From Anoplopoma fimbria (taxonomy: Eukaryota; Chordata; Actinopteri; Perciformes; Anoplopomatidae): 64,000 bases of DNA. Under the pieces are notes generated by a model that saw only the letters and a list, made by a program, of their open reading frames with translations, did no database searches and was not told where the DNA came from. Positions 52,901 to 64,000 of the stretch are shown here, one piece after another (positions within the stretch are counted from its first letter, which is position 1; the number at the start of each line of letters is the position of its first letter). The translations under genes were made by a program, and so were the position numbers. The DNA lies in NCBI RefSeq assembly GCF_027596085.1, contig NC_072464.1:13272124-13336123 (forward strand), written 5' to 3'.

Positions 52901-55900
52901 CACGGAGTTGTAGTAATACATCAGTTGAAACAGCCATATGGTAAGTCCCTCAATGAGACAAATGTGTCTTCAGTTCACAGTATTATGTAAATTTACCCCG
53001 ATTTTCTACCACCACCTGCTAGTGTTTCTAAAGAAAGAGACATAAATAGCAATAGTTGAGGGAAATCTGAATCTGGAAACTATTTAATATAACCTTGCCA
53101 GCTAAAGAAATTCTTTTTTTATGTTTGTCTCCAGTGCCAAACCCTTGTAGTGTGGACAGAGGTGGATGTGAGCAGATCTGTGTTCTGAGTCACAGGAGTG
53201 ACAATGGAGGACTGGGTTACCGCTGCAAATGTCGCCTGGGCTACGACCTACATGCTGATGGCAAGCGATGTTTTGGTAAGAGAACAATTTTCTTATGATT
53301 GCAATGATTTGTTTCTTGAACTGATCTCAGTATGTAAGGTATAAGTGTAAGATTATGCCTAACACCCTAAAGATTTAATGGTTCACTCGAACCATCACCT
53401 GTACGCCAACCCACAGTGGTGTCATCTCATTTAACCCTTTTAGTTTTGTTTTATGATGTCTTTGTGAGGCTGAATAACTGTGGCATGAATGACCAACTTG
53501 TCATTCTGATCTCTTATCTTCAGCTGTGAGGCAGTTCCTGCTTTTCTCCAGCCAGCTGGCCGTGAGAGGGATCCCCTTTAACCTCTCATCTCAGGAGGAC
53601 ATCATCCTGCCCGTCACTGGATCCCCTTCCTATTTTGTTGGGGTGGATTTTAGCGCTGAAGACGATGCAATCTTCTTTTCAGACACAGCCAAAGATATTA
53701 TTTATAAACAAAAAGTGGATGGGACTGGTGAGCATCTTGTTGGTTGCTCTAGCTGAATTGTTCAGAATAGCCTGTACATATTCACTGCATCATAATTTCA
53801 TAATAATACAAGGAAAGACATGCAGACAGCAGCTAATATGTTTTCAGTGTTTTCTCTGTGCTTACATCATTGGATAATTTCTTTCCTTGCGGAGAGCTCT
53901 ACCATGTGATTTAGCCGGGCTTATACAGGGAGTTAAGGGAGTTCCTGATGGGGCCGACTGGTACTGTGGGGGAGGGAGTGGAAGGGGAGTATGGACAGTG
54001 GAAAATGGATCATATAATCAACTATAATCAAATCTAATGACCTGAAAATGAGTAGGACAGACTAATCAAGAATGTTTTACCTAGCAGTTTTGATATTTAA
54101 TTTCAAAACTATCACCTAAGCTGTGGAAAGTGGTCACTAATGTCCACGAGCAGTCACACCACACACACACAAAAATAAACTCCACTGCTCTGATCAGTGG
54201 TGTTGTTTTTAGAGCTGCTCTAGTTTTTTCTGTCCGGTCCACATGGGGAAAATGAGAGCTGACAGCCTATTTATTTAAATGTATTCCTCTTTCATCTCTG
54301 TGTTAAACGGTGGTCTGACCGCTTTGATCTGCACAGGCAGGGAGGTTCTGGCAGCCAATAGAGTGGATGGAGTGGAGGACCTGGCTTACGACTGGATTTC
54401 AAAAAACCTCTACTGGACTGACCCGCGATATAGAAGCATATCTGTAATGAAAGTTGCTGATAAGTCCAGGAGAGCCATCATACAAAACCTCAACAACCCT
54501 CGTGCCATTGTGGTACATCCTCCTCTTGGGTAAATCAATTTTAGACTGAGCTTTTTTTTTTTTTTTTTGTGAATGCTCACTTATTCAAAAAAAGTCCTCA
54601 AATGAGTCATAAGGCCTCTGTGTCCAACAGCTCAGATTAGTTCAGCGTGAATTCAGTATTGTAGCCAACACTAAGAAGTTGGGCTTAAACAGAGAAGCTT
54701 AAAATCTAAATAAATAGGATTTTTGTCACCCAGGTAGGCTTGTTAAAGAATTAAAAGCAGGTACATTTTTTAAATGAAATATGACATTGATGCTTGTTGT
54801 TTATTTGATTTGAACAGGTATATTTTTTGGACTGACTGGTACCGGCCAGCGAAGATTATGAGGGCTTGGGGTGACGGGTCACATGCCCTGTCTATTGTAA
54901 ACACTACTCTTGGCTGGCCAAATGGCCTCGCTATTGACTGGAGGTAAGTCAAACACCCTATAGCCATGTGGCCAAAACAGTTCCACCATACACTATTTCA
55001 CCTTGACATAGACGTTTTTGCTATAGCAATGTTTTTTTCTGATCATTCCCCTGACAGCATTTTTGACTTATTTTAAACTCGCTCTCTACTTTGATTTCCA
55101 CCCAGCTCAATGCGTCTGTATTGGGTGGATGCCTTCTTTGACAAAATTGAGTACAGCAATTTTGATGGACGGAACAGGATTTCTTTGGACCGCATAACCC
55201 AGATCTCCCACCCGTTTGGTCTCACCATTTTTGAAGGTAATAAGTCCTGGCATAAACAACCAGTTGCCTATAAAGTTTTTTTTTTAGCATTTTTAGCTAA
55301 ATAAAGAGAGATTTAATCTAACTAGCATTGACTTGAACTGTGGTTTACCATTCTTGCTTTAATCAGGGTCATTTTCAAAAGAGCAATTACTGTTACCAGG
55401 AGGTGATGAAAGATAAACTAACTGAGGTTTTGTTCTGTTCCTGTCCCTCAAAGGCTATGCATATTTCACTGACTGGCGCCTGGGTGGCATTGTACGTGTG
55501 CGCAAGACCGATGGTGGGGAGCTGGTCATTATCAGAAGAGGAATCAGCCACATCATGCATGTCAAGTCTTTCAATTCCAACTCTCAGATTGGTCAGTAGC
55601 TTTACTCACTTCTTCCACTCTGCATGCGTAGCTGAGGCTCACACTTGTCAGTCATATTCCTAATAATTACACTCCACTCTCCTTCTCAGGTTCAAATCAC
55701 TGCAACAGGCGGACAAATCCTAATGGAGACTGCAGCCACTTCTGCTTTCCAGCCCCAGACTCACAGAGGGTGTGTGGATGTCCGTATGGCATGAAGCTGT
55801 TGCCCAACCAACAGACGTGTGTCGAGGACCCTTCCAATGAGCCCCCAATGCTGCAGTGTGGAGCCAACTCCTTCTCCTGCAGCAACAGCAAATGCGTCCC

Positions 55901-58900
55901 AAACAGCTACAGATGCGATGGTGTTGACGACTGCCATGACAACAGTGACGAAGTCAACTGTGGAATTAACAGTAATGCTTTTTATTTGTGAATCTAGTCT
56001 ATAATACTTGCCTGACATGACCAGAGTAAAACTTTTTTGCTTATTTTTTATTATTTTGGTCAGTTTAATGTTACAATATTTCAAACAAGATCATCATTTC
56101 TTTTTCAGACACCACTTGCTCCCCCTCTGCATTCACGTGTGCCAATAAGCACTGCGTGCCTGCAGGATGGCGCTGTGATGGCCACAATGACTGTTTTGAT
56201 AACAGCGATGAGTACAACTGCCCCACACAGATACCTGGAACATGCCCTGCCAATCAGTTTACCTGTACCAACCACCGATGCATCCCACACACCTGGCGTT
56301 GTGACACCGATAATGACTGCGGGGACAGTTCAGATGAAGCAGACTGCCGTGAGTATCCCTGTAGAGGCTACAAACTGGAAATTAATAGGATTTGCTTCGT
56401 GACTGGTTTTGTTCTAAACACAGAATAGTAAGTAATAAGGCAAATAGCCAGCATTTATTACAGTGGCAGGTTTTTATTTCAGGAAGCAAACTACAAGCAA
56501 TTATGTTGGAGAACACTTTAATGCACAGATTTTAGACACACATATATAGCCTTAATTATAGAAATGTATAAATGTAAGCTGGTCAATTGGCTCCTTTTTT
56601 TTTTACTCTAAGTTTATCCAGGAAAATGTTGAATGCCCCACCTCTGCCCCAAAAAAGGAGTCACTTGCGGAAAAAAGTATTTACACTGAATCTACCTTTT
56701 ATCCAATGGTACATGGTTGATGTGGTACTTATAGAAACATAGTTTTTGTTCCTGTAAAAAATGAGACCTGTACAGTATTGTTTTGATTAAGAAACACATG
56801 CAGATTAGCTTGTAGACTCATATTGTTGCCTAACAATTTGTGTTGATAGATCTGAGAGGTACATGCGATCCAGGACAATTTCAGTGTCCAGACCACCGTT
56901 GCATAGATCCCAACTATGTCTGTGATGGGGACAGGGACTGTGTGGATGGAGCGGACGAGCAGGGATGCAGTGAGTATCTTTCTGGATTACAGTTTCTCCT
57001 AGACATACTTGTAGTTGCTGGTCTCATCTGGTCCACACTTATGAAATAAGTCTTTTTACGCAAGTGCGTAATTAAATCTATTCAATATCATCCTGCTGGT
57101 ATTAATAAAACTAATGAAAGTCTTTGCTTATCAGATCTATTTTAATCAGGTCTCATAATCACTGCTTAGGACCTCATTTTAAACTTGCTTCAACCACTAT
57201 GAGATATTATGAATTGCAGCTTTAGCTGGCATTTCTCAATAAAGAATGAATTCATTTGTTCAGTCATTCATGTTTTCACCAGCTAAACATGCTCAAGAAG
57301 TTGTAGAGGTCAATTGAATGCTCTGTAAAATTCAAACAGCATTTGCTAAGCCTCTTAATGTATTGATCTCAATACTTGAGTTGCACAACAATTGAACTCA
57401 GCATACATACAAAACTGCAGAAATATTAAATATCAGGTTTAACATATTCAACTGGATTTTTTTCAGTTTACAACTGCACTGTGAATGAGTTCAAGTGCTC
57501 CAGTGGTCATCAGTGTATCAACGCCTACTACCGCTGTGATGGAGTCTTTGATTGCAGTGATCGCTCAGATGAGCAACGCTGTCGTAAGTATTTAAAAAGT
57601 GCCTTTGGTTATTGATTATATTACTGATGCAATACTCAGTCATGCATAACTATGTGCAAGGCTGCTAGTTTATTAAAATGTTCTCTAATTTTGGACTGTC
57701 CTGTCCTGCTGTTTGTGGTGTTTCCTAATGAATCTCAGCTACAAGGCCCCCAGGGATGTGCCACCATGAGAGTGAGTTCCAGTGTCAGTCAGATGGGAGC
57801 TGTGTACCGTCTACCTGGGAGTGTGATGGTCATCCGGACTGCGAGGATGGCAGCGACGAACACCACGCCTGTCCACCTCGCACCTGCCCCTCCACACTCT
57901 TCCGCTGTGACAATGGAAACTGTGTGTTACGTAGCTGGCTTTGTGATGGCGACAACGACTGCAGGGACATGAGCGATGAAAGAGACTGTCCCACGCCGCC
58001 ATTTCGATGTCCAAGCTTGCAGTGGCAGTGTCCAGGCCACATGTTGTGCATCAACCTCACCACAGTTTGTGACAATACTCCCGACTGCCCCAATGGTGCT
58101 GACGAGTCTCCCCTCTGCAGTAAGTCTGATCTCTGCTTTCTCAGTCAACCTGGAACATGCTCTTTGTCTTTCACAAATATTTGATTGTTTTATTAAGTTT
58201 GCTGGCATCCTCAAATTCTATTCAATTGTCACATGACATGACAAACAGGATCAAACTCTCCATTGATTTAGTTTAATTTGACATTTTCCTCTAGTACTCT
58301 GTAAACAAGGGCTTCATTTCACAGACATAATATGTGTTGAATGTTATCTGTTTGTCTTTGGATTCTTGTGTTAAAATCATGCATGTGTGTGTGTGATTTG
58401 ACCTGTATTAACCTGAAAATGATCTGTGATTTTCCTTTCTTGCCTTTTTCACTACTTTCAGACGAGCCTTTGCCAGGTAGGAACCAACTCTCAATCATCG
58501 GTAGAAATGCTGCAAGTAGTTCTGATTCATTTTCAACAAACACAGCATCTTTATTAGCTTTTTTTATATTCGTAGATCTGTTTCAAAACATAATCAAGGT
58601 CAAAATTGTTGTTAGTAGAGTGTGTGTGGTGAATATAAAAATATTTTTCCCATAAATATGCATTAAATAGTGGGCTCAAAGTAGCACTTCTAAAGAAATG
58701 AACTGAAGTGGTTAGTGCTTTGTTGTTCATTAATTAGCATTGGAACATGTTTATTAATTGCATAATTCGGTAGATTTTGTATTTGTGTTGTATGAGTTAT
58801 TATTTAATTGGTTTGATTTTTTGTTTCTAACTTTTGCTTTCTCCACTTAAACCTCAGATCAGGAGAGCTGTTCTGACAACAATGCTGGCTGCACCCATGG

Positions 58901-61900
58901 TTGTATCCAAGGGCCCTTTGGGGCCCAGTGCTCATGCCCTGTAGGTTATCAACTGAGCAATGACTCCAAAACCTGTGAGGATGTCGATGAGTGTAATCCC
59001 CCTGGACTATGCAGCCAGCACTGCTTTAATGAGAGGGGCTCTTTCCGCTGCCACTGCCAGGATGGTTACACTCTCGAGGCAGACCAGCGTACCTGCAAGG
59101 CCTCAGGTGAGGAGGGATGTGGCTTGAACCTTCTGTGCATGCAACATATTGCTCCCCTGGTAGTTATAAATAACAACCTCTAATTTCATAATGCAGTAAA
59201 TAGGAAACAGGCCGATTATTAGTCCTATACAGCACGTATCTCAGTTGTCTCTGCTGTGCAGGCGGTTTGGCAGGAATGGGCTGTGATAACGGGGAGCGCG
59301 CTCACCAGACTGCGAGACTGACACACCGTCTTTCTTCTCCTATGTCTCTCCTTGCTGCTCTGATTTCCTCAGATAAGGAAAAATAACATATATGTCACTC
59401 ACTGGCCATCACAGGTGTAATTAGGACAAAATAACCAACAATGGGCTGTTCATAGAGAGTGTGCCTGACATGAGCTCCTCTTCCACACAGATAACCTGCT
59501 GAAAGACTTTGAAGCACAATAGGTCTTTATTTGGACAGGAGTGCATTCCCTGAGGACGGCCATTTGAGTAGGGTCTATTTAACAGGCCTGTCGCATAGTT
59601 GTGGTTGACATGCACAAGCTGATAAGTGCTCTCATTAGCATGAGAATGGACATGAAAAATAGGTAACAGAGATTTGATGTCTGTTTACAGATTCTCGTCA
59701 GGCGTTCTTGCTGGTGGCCAGTCGAAATCAGATTGTGCAAGATGACATAACCGCTCAGCCCAACGTGGTCCGCTCACTGGTTCGAGATGGACGCAACATT
59801 GTGGCCCTAGATTTTGACTCGGCCACTGACCGTGTGTACTGGTCCGACACAAGTCAGGACAGAATATGGAGTGCTAACAAAAATGGCAGTGACAGAACTG
59901 TGGTGAGTTGTTTTGTTCCGTTTGTCACCATTGACATACTGCTCTGAAACATTTGTGTTTATTCCCACGGTCCCACACATTTAACTAAGCATGAGTCTCT
60001 GGTGGACAGATATTTGACAGTGGAGTGACTGTAACAGAGAGCCTTGCCGTGGACTGGGTGGGCAGGAACCTCTACTGGACTGACTACGTCTTGGAGACTA
60101 TTGAAGTCTCTAAACTGGACGGCACCCACCGCACTGTTTTAGTCAGTGAAAATGTCACCAACCCCCGAGGCCTGGTGCTGGACCCAAGGGACAGGTTAGT
60201 CAGAAACAAGTTTGTTTAAATACTGTATGTCTTGGATGTTATGGTCACTTTTCATTTTTCAAAGCAGATTGTGTTAAAAGACGAGTGTTTGTTTTGCAGT
60301 GCTCACCTGATGTTCTGGACCGACTGGGGGAGGAACCCCCGCATTGAGAGGGCCAGCATGGACGGGAAATTGAGGACTGTTATCATAAACAACAAGCTGT
60401 ACTGGCCCAACGGTCTGACCATAGACTACCCAAACAATCTGTTGTACTTTGCTGATGCCTACTTGGATTTCATTGACTTCTGCGATTATAACGGCAACAA
60501 CAGGAAGCAAGTCCTGGCCAGTGACCTGGTGAGTGTACGAGAGGGACACATTTTCTGAATTATCTTAAGAATCTAGGAAATCTCTAGAAATCTGATTTAT
60601 GTTGATCATTTAAAACTGTCCAGAGCAAATTCAATATCCTTTTGAATAGCATGTGTAAGACACATTTTTTTTCTTTTTTGCTACTCTCTGTGAAAAGGTA
60701 CTGCAACATCCCCACGCAATTACCATTTTTGAGGATTTTGTGTATTGGACCGACAGATACATCAACCGTGTGATGCGAGCCCATAAGTGGCACGGGGAGA
60801 ACCAGACAGTGATGCTTTTCAACCTCCCTCAGCCCATGGGTCTGGTGGCAGTACACCCAGCCAGGCAGCCTGCAGGTAAGGCAAAGATATTTTATATCAG
60901 TTTACATCAGTCTTAGCTGATGTTGACCATTGTGTTGGTCTCCTAAATTGGTTTGGTAGTTCTTGCACATTGATAATGATGTCAATGTGCAGCAGGTCCA
61001 TTGTTTTTGTAATTACATTTAAGTACAAACCAAGATAACCTGTGAAGATCATTTGCCTGACTCATTGTGGGTATGCATGTGTGTGTTTGTGTGTGCGTGT
61101 GTGGTTTGACAATTCTTAGGTGAAAATCACTGCTTGAGGAGTCCCTGTACTCATATCTGTCTGCTTTCTGCTGTGGGACCGAGCTACTACTCGTGTGCCT
61201 GCCCCTCAGGCTGGACACTGGCAGCAGACCAAATCACCTGCACAAGAGGTATGCATCCTGCCAAATGGAGGAAAACACTCATCACTCAGTTTGATGAAAA
61301 AGGAAGTTGGGTCAGATGCAGTTGATAAGTAGATGTACTCATAAGGGATTCGTCTTAGCTGTGGTTGTTGTTGTGAATAGCAAACTTGTTGTTGTGGAAA
61401 GGATGGTTTTGACATGCTTCGTTTTCAGGATCTCAATGTAGGTAAGAGGATAAATCTTTGAAAACACTATTCGTAATAAAAATCGATCCAGGTCCTTGTC
61501 AACAGTCTTCCATTTAGATTCTCTTGTAAACTGCTATTCCAGTCATAAATATTAAGAATCATATAAGTATGTCTTTCAAGGTCTTAAGGAGACAAGGGGT
61601 CTTTAATTCAAAGCCCAAGGAGTCCCCCTTAGGTCAACAGCTTAACTCATCTCAGGTTTCAGCCCATTCAAGCCAAGCAGAACACATTCTCCCCCTGAGG
61701 CCAACGATTATCCAAGAATGAAAATGCCCCACAACCATTCGTCGATTATAATCTCTGATGACAAAGCAAATCAGATCGTAAAGACAACTTTCACCAGTCA
61801 ATCCTCTTTATAGATAAAGGCTTGTTAGATAAGGAGCCCTATTTTGCACCAGGATTTTATACACTGAAAGCAACTTTTTGTTTTGGATTACCATGAGCTA

Positions 61901-64000
61901 AATCCATATCCAGGAAACTTGGTTTCCTTGCTTTGTTTTAGAATGTGTTATGTAACTTTTAAAGTACTAGGAAATGTACAGCCTTGAGAAAAATATGTAA
62001 GGTATGAGTATCCTGTCACAATGGCTTAATGTAGCTTTTCTTTTTTTGTTTTACTGTAGGAACAGCAATTTGTTAATGTATTTTCTGGTCACTGTTTATT
62101 CACTGCTTTTGCATTTTGTTTTGACATGTAGTTGAGGATCCTTTCCTGGTGGTTGTAAGAGACAGCATCATCTACGGCATTTCCTTGAACTCAGATGACA
62201 AGAGTAACGATGCTATGGTCCCTATTGCTGGGCTTCAGAATGGCTATGATGTTGACTTTGATGACAACGAACAGACCATCTACTGGGTGGAGCACCCGGT
62301 AAGTTACTGTACTGTCACAGTTTAGTTAAATCACTTAGTTGTCTTCCAAAGACAATCTTGAGATTGTGGTTAAAATACAATTAAAACATGCTGGGAAAAC
62401 ATAACAGAAGATTCACTCAAATCATCCACATTCTGCAGTGTTTGTGATCAATCTGTCTTCCTTTGTCCACCAGGGTGAGATCCACAGGGTGAAGTCAGAT
62501 GGTACTAACAGGACAGAGTTTGCCCCTGCTGCCATCCTTGGTTCCCCGTCGGCCTGGCCTTGGACTGGATAACACAGAACCTGTACTACACCAATCCAGC
62601 TACACAGTCTATTGAGGTAAGAGAAATAATACTGCCCATTTTACTGACTTTATTTTAACTCAGATAAATATTTTCTTTTTAATTGCACTTGTAATAGGAA
62701 AACAGAAAATAAGTTTGAATGAAGGCAGTGTCACAACACAGCGATGTCATACAATAATTGCATCTGTTTGTGTTTGTGCTTGGCCAGGTTTTGAAGCTGA
62801 GAGGGGAGGTACAGTACAGGAAAACTCTAATCACAAACAACGGCTCTCCAAATGGTGCTGGAAGTCCCGTTGGCATCGCAGTGGACCCAGCACGTGGGTA
62901 AGCCCCATTTAGCACAGTCCTGGCATGGCCACTCATCCCAAAAGCTACTGAGCTCTAACAGCCTCCTCACCGCCATCTGCACTGCCTCCAGAGAGAACTC
63001 TGCCTTTGACATTTTCTAAGAGCTCTGATAATCCAGTGCATGAACTCAGATGGTGTCCTTTTATTGAACTTTATGCAAGGCTGTTATTCTGTGTTTCTGA
63101 AAAGTTCATAATTTGGAGATTCAATATTGTCACTCAACAGCGACAATTTGTATCTCAGTGGTGTGACTATAAAATATATGTACGGCCATTAAAAGTATTA
63201 AGCATAGAGATCTATGGCCAAATTATACATTTCTGGGACACAAAATCTAACCTCCATTCTTGAATGTCTTCTCAGCAAACTGTACTGGACTGACCAGGGA
63301 ACAGAGAGCGGCATCCCTGCCAAGGTGGCATCTGCAGACATGGATGGCTTAAACCCTGTCACCTTGTTCACCAACAACCTCGATCACATTGAGTTCCTCA
63401 CTGTGGACATCCAAGAGAACAAGCTGTACTGGGCTGTTACCAGCACTGGCATGGTGGGTCTTCACTCTGTTAGCATTCAATTATCCCCATTTCTTCATTC
63501 TATAAGGTTCTCACAAACCTAACATGATATGCAATTATGTTAATCTTGGTAATTGTTCAAAATTGACATTCCACATTTTACTGCCTGTCTTGAATGTGAT
63601 CTCCACAGATTGAGCGTGGGGATCCAGATGGGAGTAACCGCATCACCATAGTGACAGGCCTGTCTCACCCCTGGGGTGTGGCTGTCTATCAAAACTTCCT
63701 CTACTTCACTGACCGCGACTTTGAGGTCATAGAGCGCGTGGACAAGTCCACGGGTGCCAACAGGGTTGTGCTGCGAGACAACATTTCCGGACTCAGAGTT
63801 CTGAAAGTACATTATCGAGAGAGTGAGTAATACAACGAGACATCATCATCCTCATTCACTGCTGTCTGTTTTTTGTTTATCACACTGTATTCTCTCCACA
63901 AACACAGCCTCTGCAGGTACATCCAATGGCTGCACCAACAATATGGAAGCGTGTGAGCAACTCTGCCTGCCTCGGACGCAGGGTCTGTTTACCTGTGCAT
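40648..64000 (+). CDS. lrp2: LRP2 (megalin), N-terminal 38 exons, runs off the right edge
   Basis: A giant type I endocytic receptor of absorptive epithelia (kidney proximal tubule, neuroepithelium) that takes up vitamin carriers, lipoproteins and other ligands, often with cubilin. The window holds about 2,040 of roughly 4,650 residues. Exon 1 is 40648-40717, a signal peptide ([19 protein letters not shown]) with the next exon 5 kb away. Then come seven LDL-receptor class A repeats, two EGF modules, propeller 1, EGF, propeller 2, EGF, eight class A repeats, two EGF modules, propeller 3, EGF, propeller 4 and EGF (from 63908). This order and the repeat numbers equal human LRP2, not LRP1 or LRP1B, and the BBS5-KLHL41 linkage agrees. 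Exons coding class A modules are mostly symmetrical phase 1-1. Exon 34 (62474-62616) lacks one base, so the frame as read stops at 62570-62572. Teleosts can have lrp2a and lrp2b; this linkage suggests lrp2a. Confidence 0.95.
40718..45724 (+). other. LRP2 intron 1 (5 kb)
   Basis: Contains poly-T tracts, a small GC-rich inverted repeat at 42639-42661 and AT-rich DNA. Open frames at 42974-43662 and nearby show no splice context or similarity, so I call no gene here. Confidence 0.7.
40752..40795. repeat. Poly-T tracts in LRP2 intron 1
   Basis: Runs of T at 40752-40767 and 40773-40795. A further uninterrupted run of 36 T lies at 40937-40972. Lengths of such runs are prone to sequencing error. Confidence 0.95.
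45725..48477 (+). other. LRP2 exons 2-8: first cluster of seven LDL-receptor class A repeats
   Basis: Exons 45725-45832, 46316-46438, 46666-46782, 47190-47300, 47447-47560, 47690-47806 and 48334-48477 each encode one module with six cysteines. The acidic calcium-binding motif SDE (or a variant such as DDE, ADE) is present in each, for example [16 protein letters not shown]. Module 7 carries a small insert, [12 protein letters not shown], as in human. Confidence 0.95.
48583..49327 (+). other. LRP2 exons 9-10: EGF modules
   Basis: Exon 48583-48702 encodes [20 protein letters not shown]. Exon 49199-49327 encodes [20 protein letters not shown] with the paired Cys pattern of an EGF module. Confidence 0.9.
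49838..52940 (+). other. LRP2 exons 11-14: first YWTD beta-propeller
   Basis: Exons 49838-50007, 51706-51929, 52381-52587 and 52738-52940. YWTD-type blades include [55 protein letters not shown] and [12 protein letters not shown] 1.7-kb intron (50008-51705) has no recognised content. Confidence 0.93.
53135..53275 (+). other. LRP2 exon 15: EGF module
   Basis: Encodes [20 protein letters not shown] ... [18 protein letters not shown], the EGF module closing propeller 1. Confidence 0.92.
53524..55591 (+). other. LRP2 exons 16-20: second beta-propeller
   Basis: Exons 53524-53727, 54337-54529, 54818-54943, 55106-55236 and 55454-55591. Blades include [51 protein letters not shown] and [16 protein letters not shown]. 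Exon 20 ends at a gtcagt donor. Confidence 0.93.
55690..58119 (+). other. LRP2 exons 21-25: EGF and second cluster of eight class A repeats
   Basis: Exons 55690-55971 (EGF plus one class A repeat), 56109-56348 (two), 56850-56969 (one), 57467-57583 (one) and 57739-58119 (three). All calcium-site acidic motifs are present, for example [12 protein letters not shown] and [13 protein letters not shown]. The cluster equals human repeats 8-15. Confidence 0.94.
58462..58476 (+). other. Putative 15-nt LRP2 micro-exon
   Basis: ACGAGCCTTTGCCAG has a CTACTTTCAG acceptor before it and a gtaggaa donor after it. It would add NEPLP in frame (phase 1-1) between the last class A repeat and the EGF pair. The frame holds with or without it. 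Confidence 0.5.
58858..59106 (+). other. LRP2 exon 27: two EGF modules, the second calcium-binding
   Basis: Encodes [20 protein letters not shown] followed by the EGF-CA signature [20 protein letters not shown] with [10 protein letters not shown]. Confidence 0.93.
59691..60875 (+). other. LRP2 exons 28-31: third beta-propeller
   Basis: Exons 59691-59902, 60010-60194, 60300-60528 and 60698-60875. Blades include [73 protein letters not shown] and [15 protein letters not shown]. Confidence 0.94.
61120..61248 (+). other. LRP2 exon 32: EGF module
   Basis: Encodes [20 protein letters not shown] ... [18 protein letters not shown]. Confidence 0.92.
62132..63822 (+). other. LRP2 exons 33-37: fourth beta-propeller, with a frame break in exon 34
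   Basis: Exons 62132-62298, 62474-62616, 62788-62897, 63276-63453 and 63609-63822. Blades include [32 protein letters not shown] (in the shifted frame), [34 protein letters not shown] and [16 protein letters not shown]. Exon 34 is 143 nt where 144 is expected. Confidence 0.93.

Noticed and set aside
62537..62572. Treating the LRP2 exon 34 frame change as a tiny unrecognised intron
   Set aside because: There is no GT-AG pair, and the sequence matches the family on both sides without a gap other than one base.
40648..64000. LRP1 or LRP1B instead of LRP2
   Set aside because: Seven class A repeats at the N-terminus followed by EGF, two propellers and then eight repeats is the LRP2 order; LRP1 and LRP1B start with only two repeats.

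Overview
The window is vertebrate nuclear DNA, almost certainly from a teleost fish. The genes have many exons with GT-AG introns. The intergenic DNA carries Tc1/mariner-type MITEs and L2-tailed SINE pieces typical of ray-finned fish. The gene order PPIG - FASTKD1 - KLHL41 - BBS5 - LRP2 matches the block I know from human chromosome 2q31. I rebuilt the exons by hand from splice sites, reading-frame phase and protein similarity. The exon lengths of each complete gene sum to a whole number of codons, except for one base missing in LRP2.

Layout, left to right. (1) 18-1085, minus: 5' exons of the cyclophilin PPIG, which runs off the left edge. (2) 2370-7211, plus: FASTKD1, a mitochondrial RNA-binding protein, complete, head-to-head with PPIG across a shared promoter region containing a tandem CRE-like repeat. 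(3) 8170-10936, minus: KLHL41, a sarcomeric BTB-Kelch protein, with a MEF2 site upstream. (4) 11864-15849, minus: BBS5, a BBSome subunit, with an RFX X-box upstream. (5) 17459-33026, minus: a type XXVIII collagen gene (vWA - collagen - vWA - Kunitz), 35 coding exons, with a TATA box. (6) 35751-37241, plus: a decayed, intron-bearing relic of the mitochondrial ATP synthase beta gene. (7) 37517-39691, minus: CCDC89, a coiled-coil protein, with a perfect X-box near its 5' end. (8) 40648 to beyond 64000, plus: LRP2 (megalin), first 38 exons, about 2,040 residues, ending in the EGF module after the fourth beta-propeller.

The genes do not form one pathway. BBS5 and CCDC89 each carry an X-box, pointing to shared RFX/ciliary control. 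LRP2 is an endocytic receptor of absorptive epithelia. The collagen, CCDC89 and ATP synthase relic lie between BBS5 and LRP2, which are neighbours in human.

The observations most worth checking are: a one-base deletion in LRP2 exon 34 that breaks the reading frame; the ATP synthase beta relic; the CCDC89 X-box and what it implies for the start codon; a putative 15-nt LRP2 micro-exon; an Asn/Gly/His-rich insert in the collagen; and three near-identical MITE copies.
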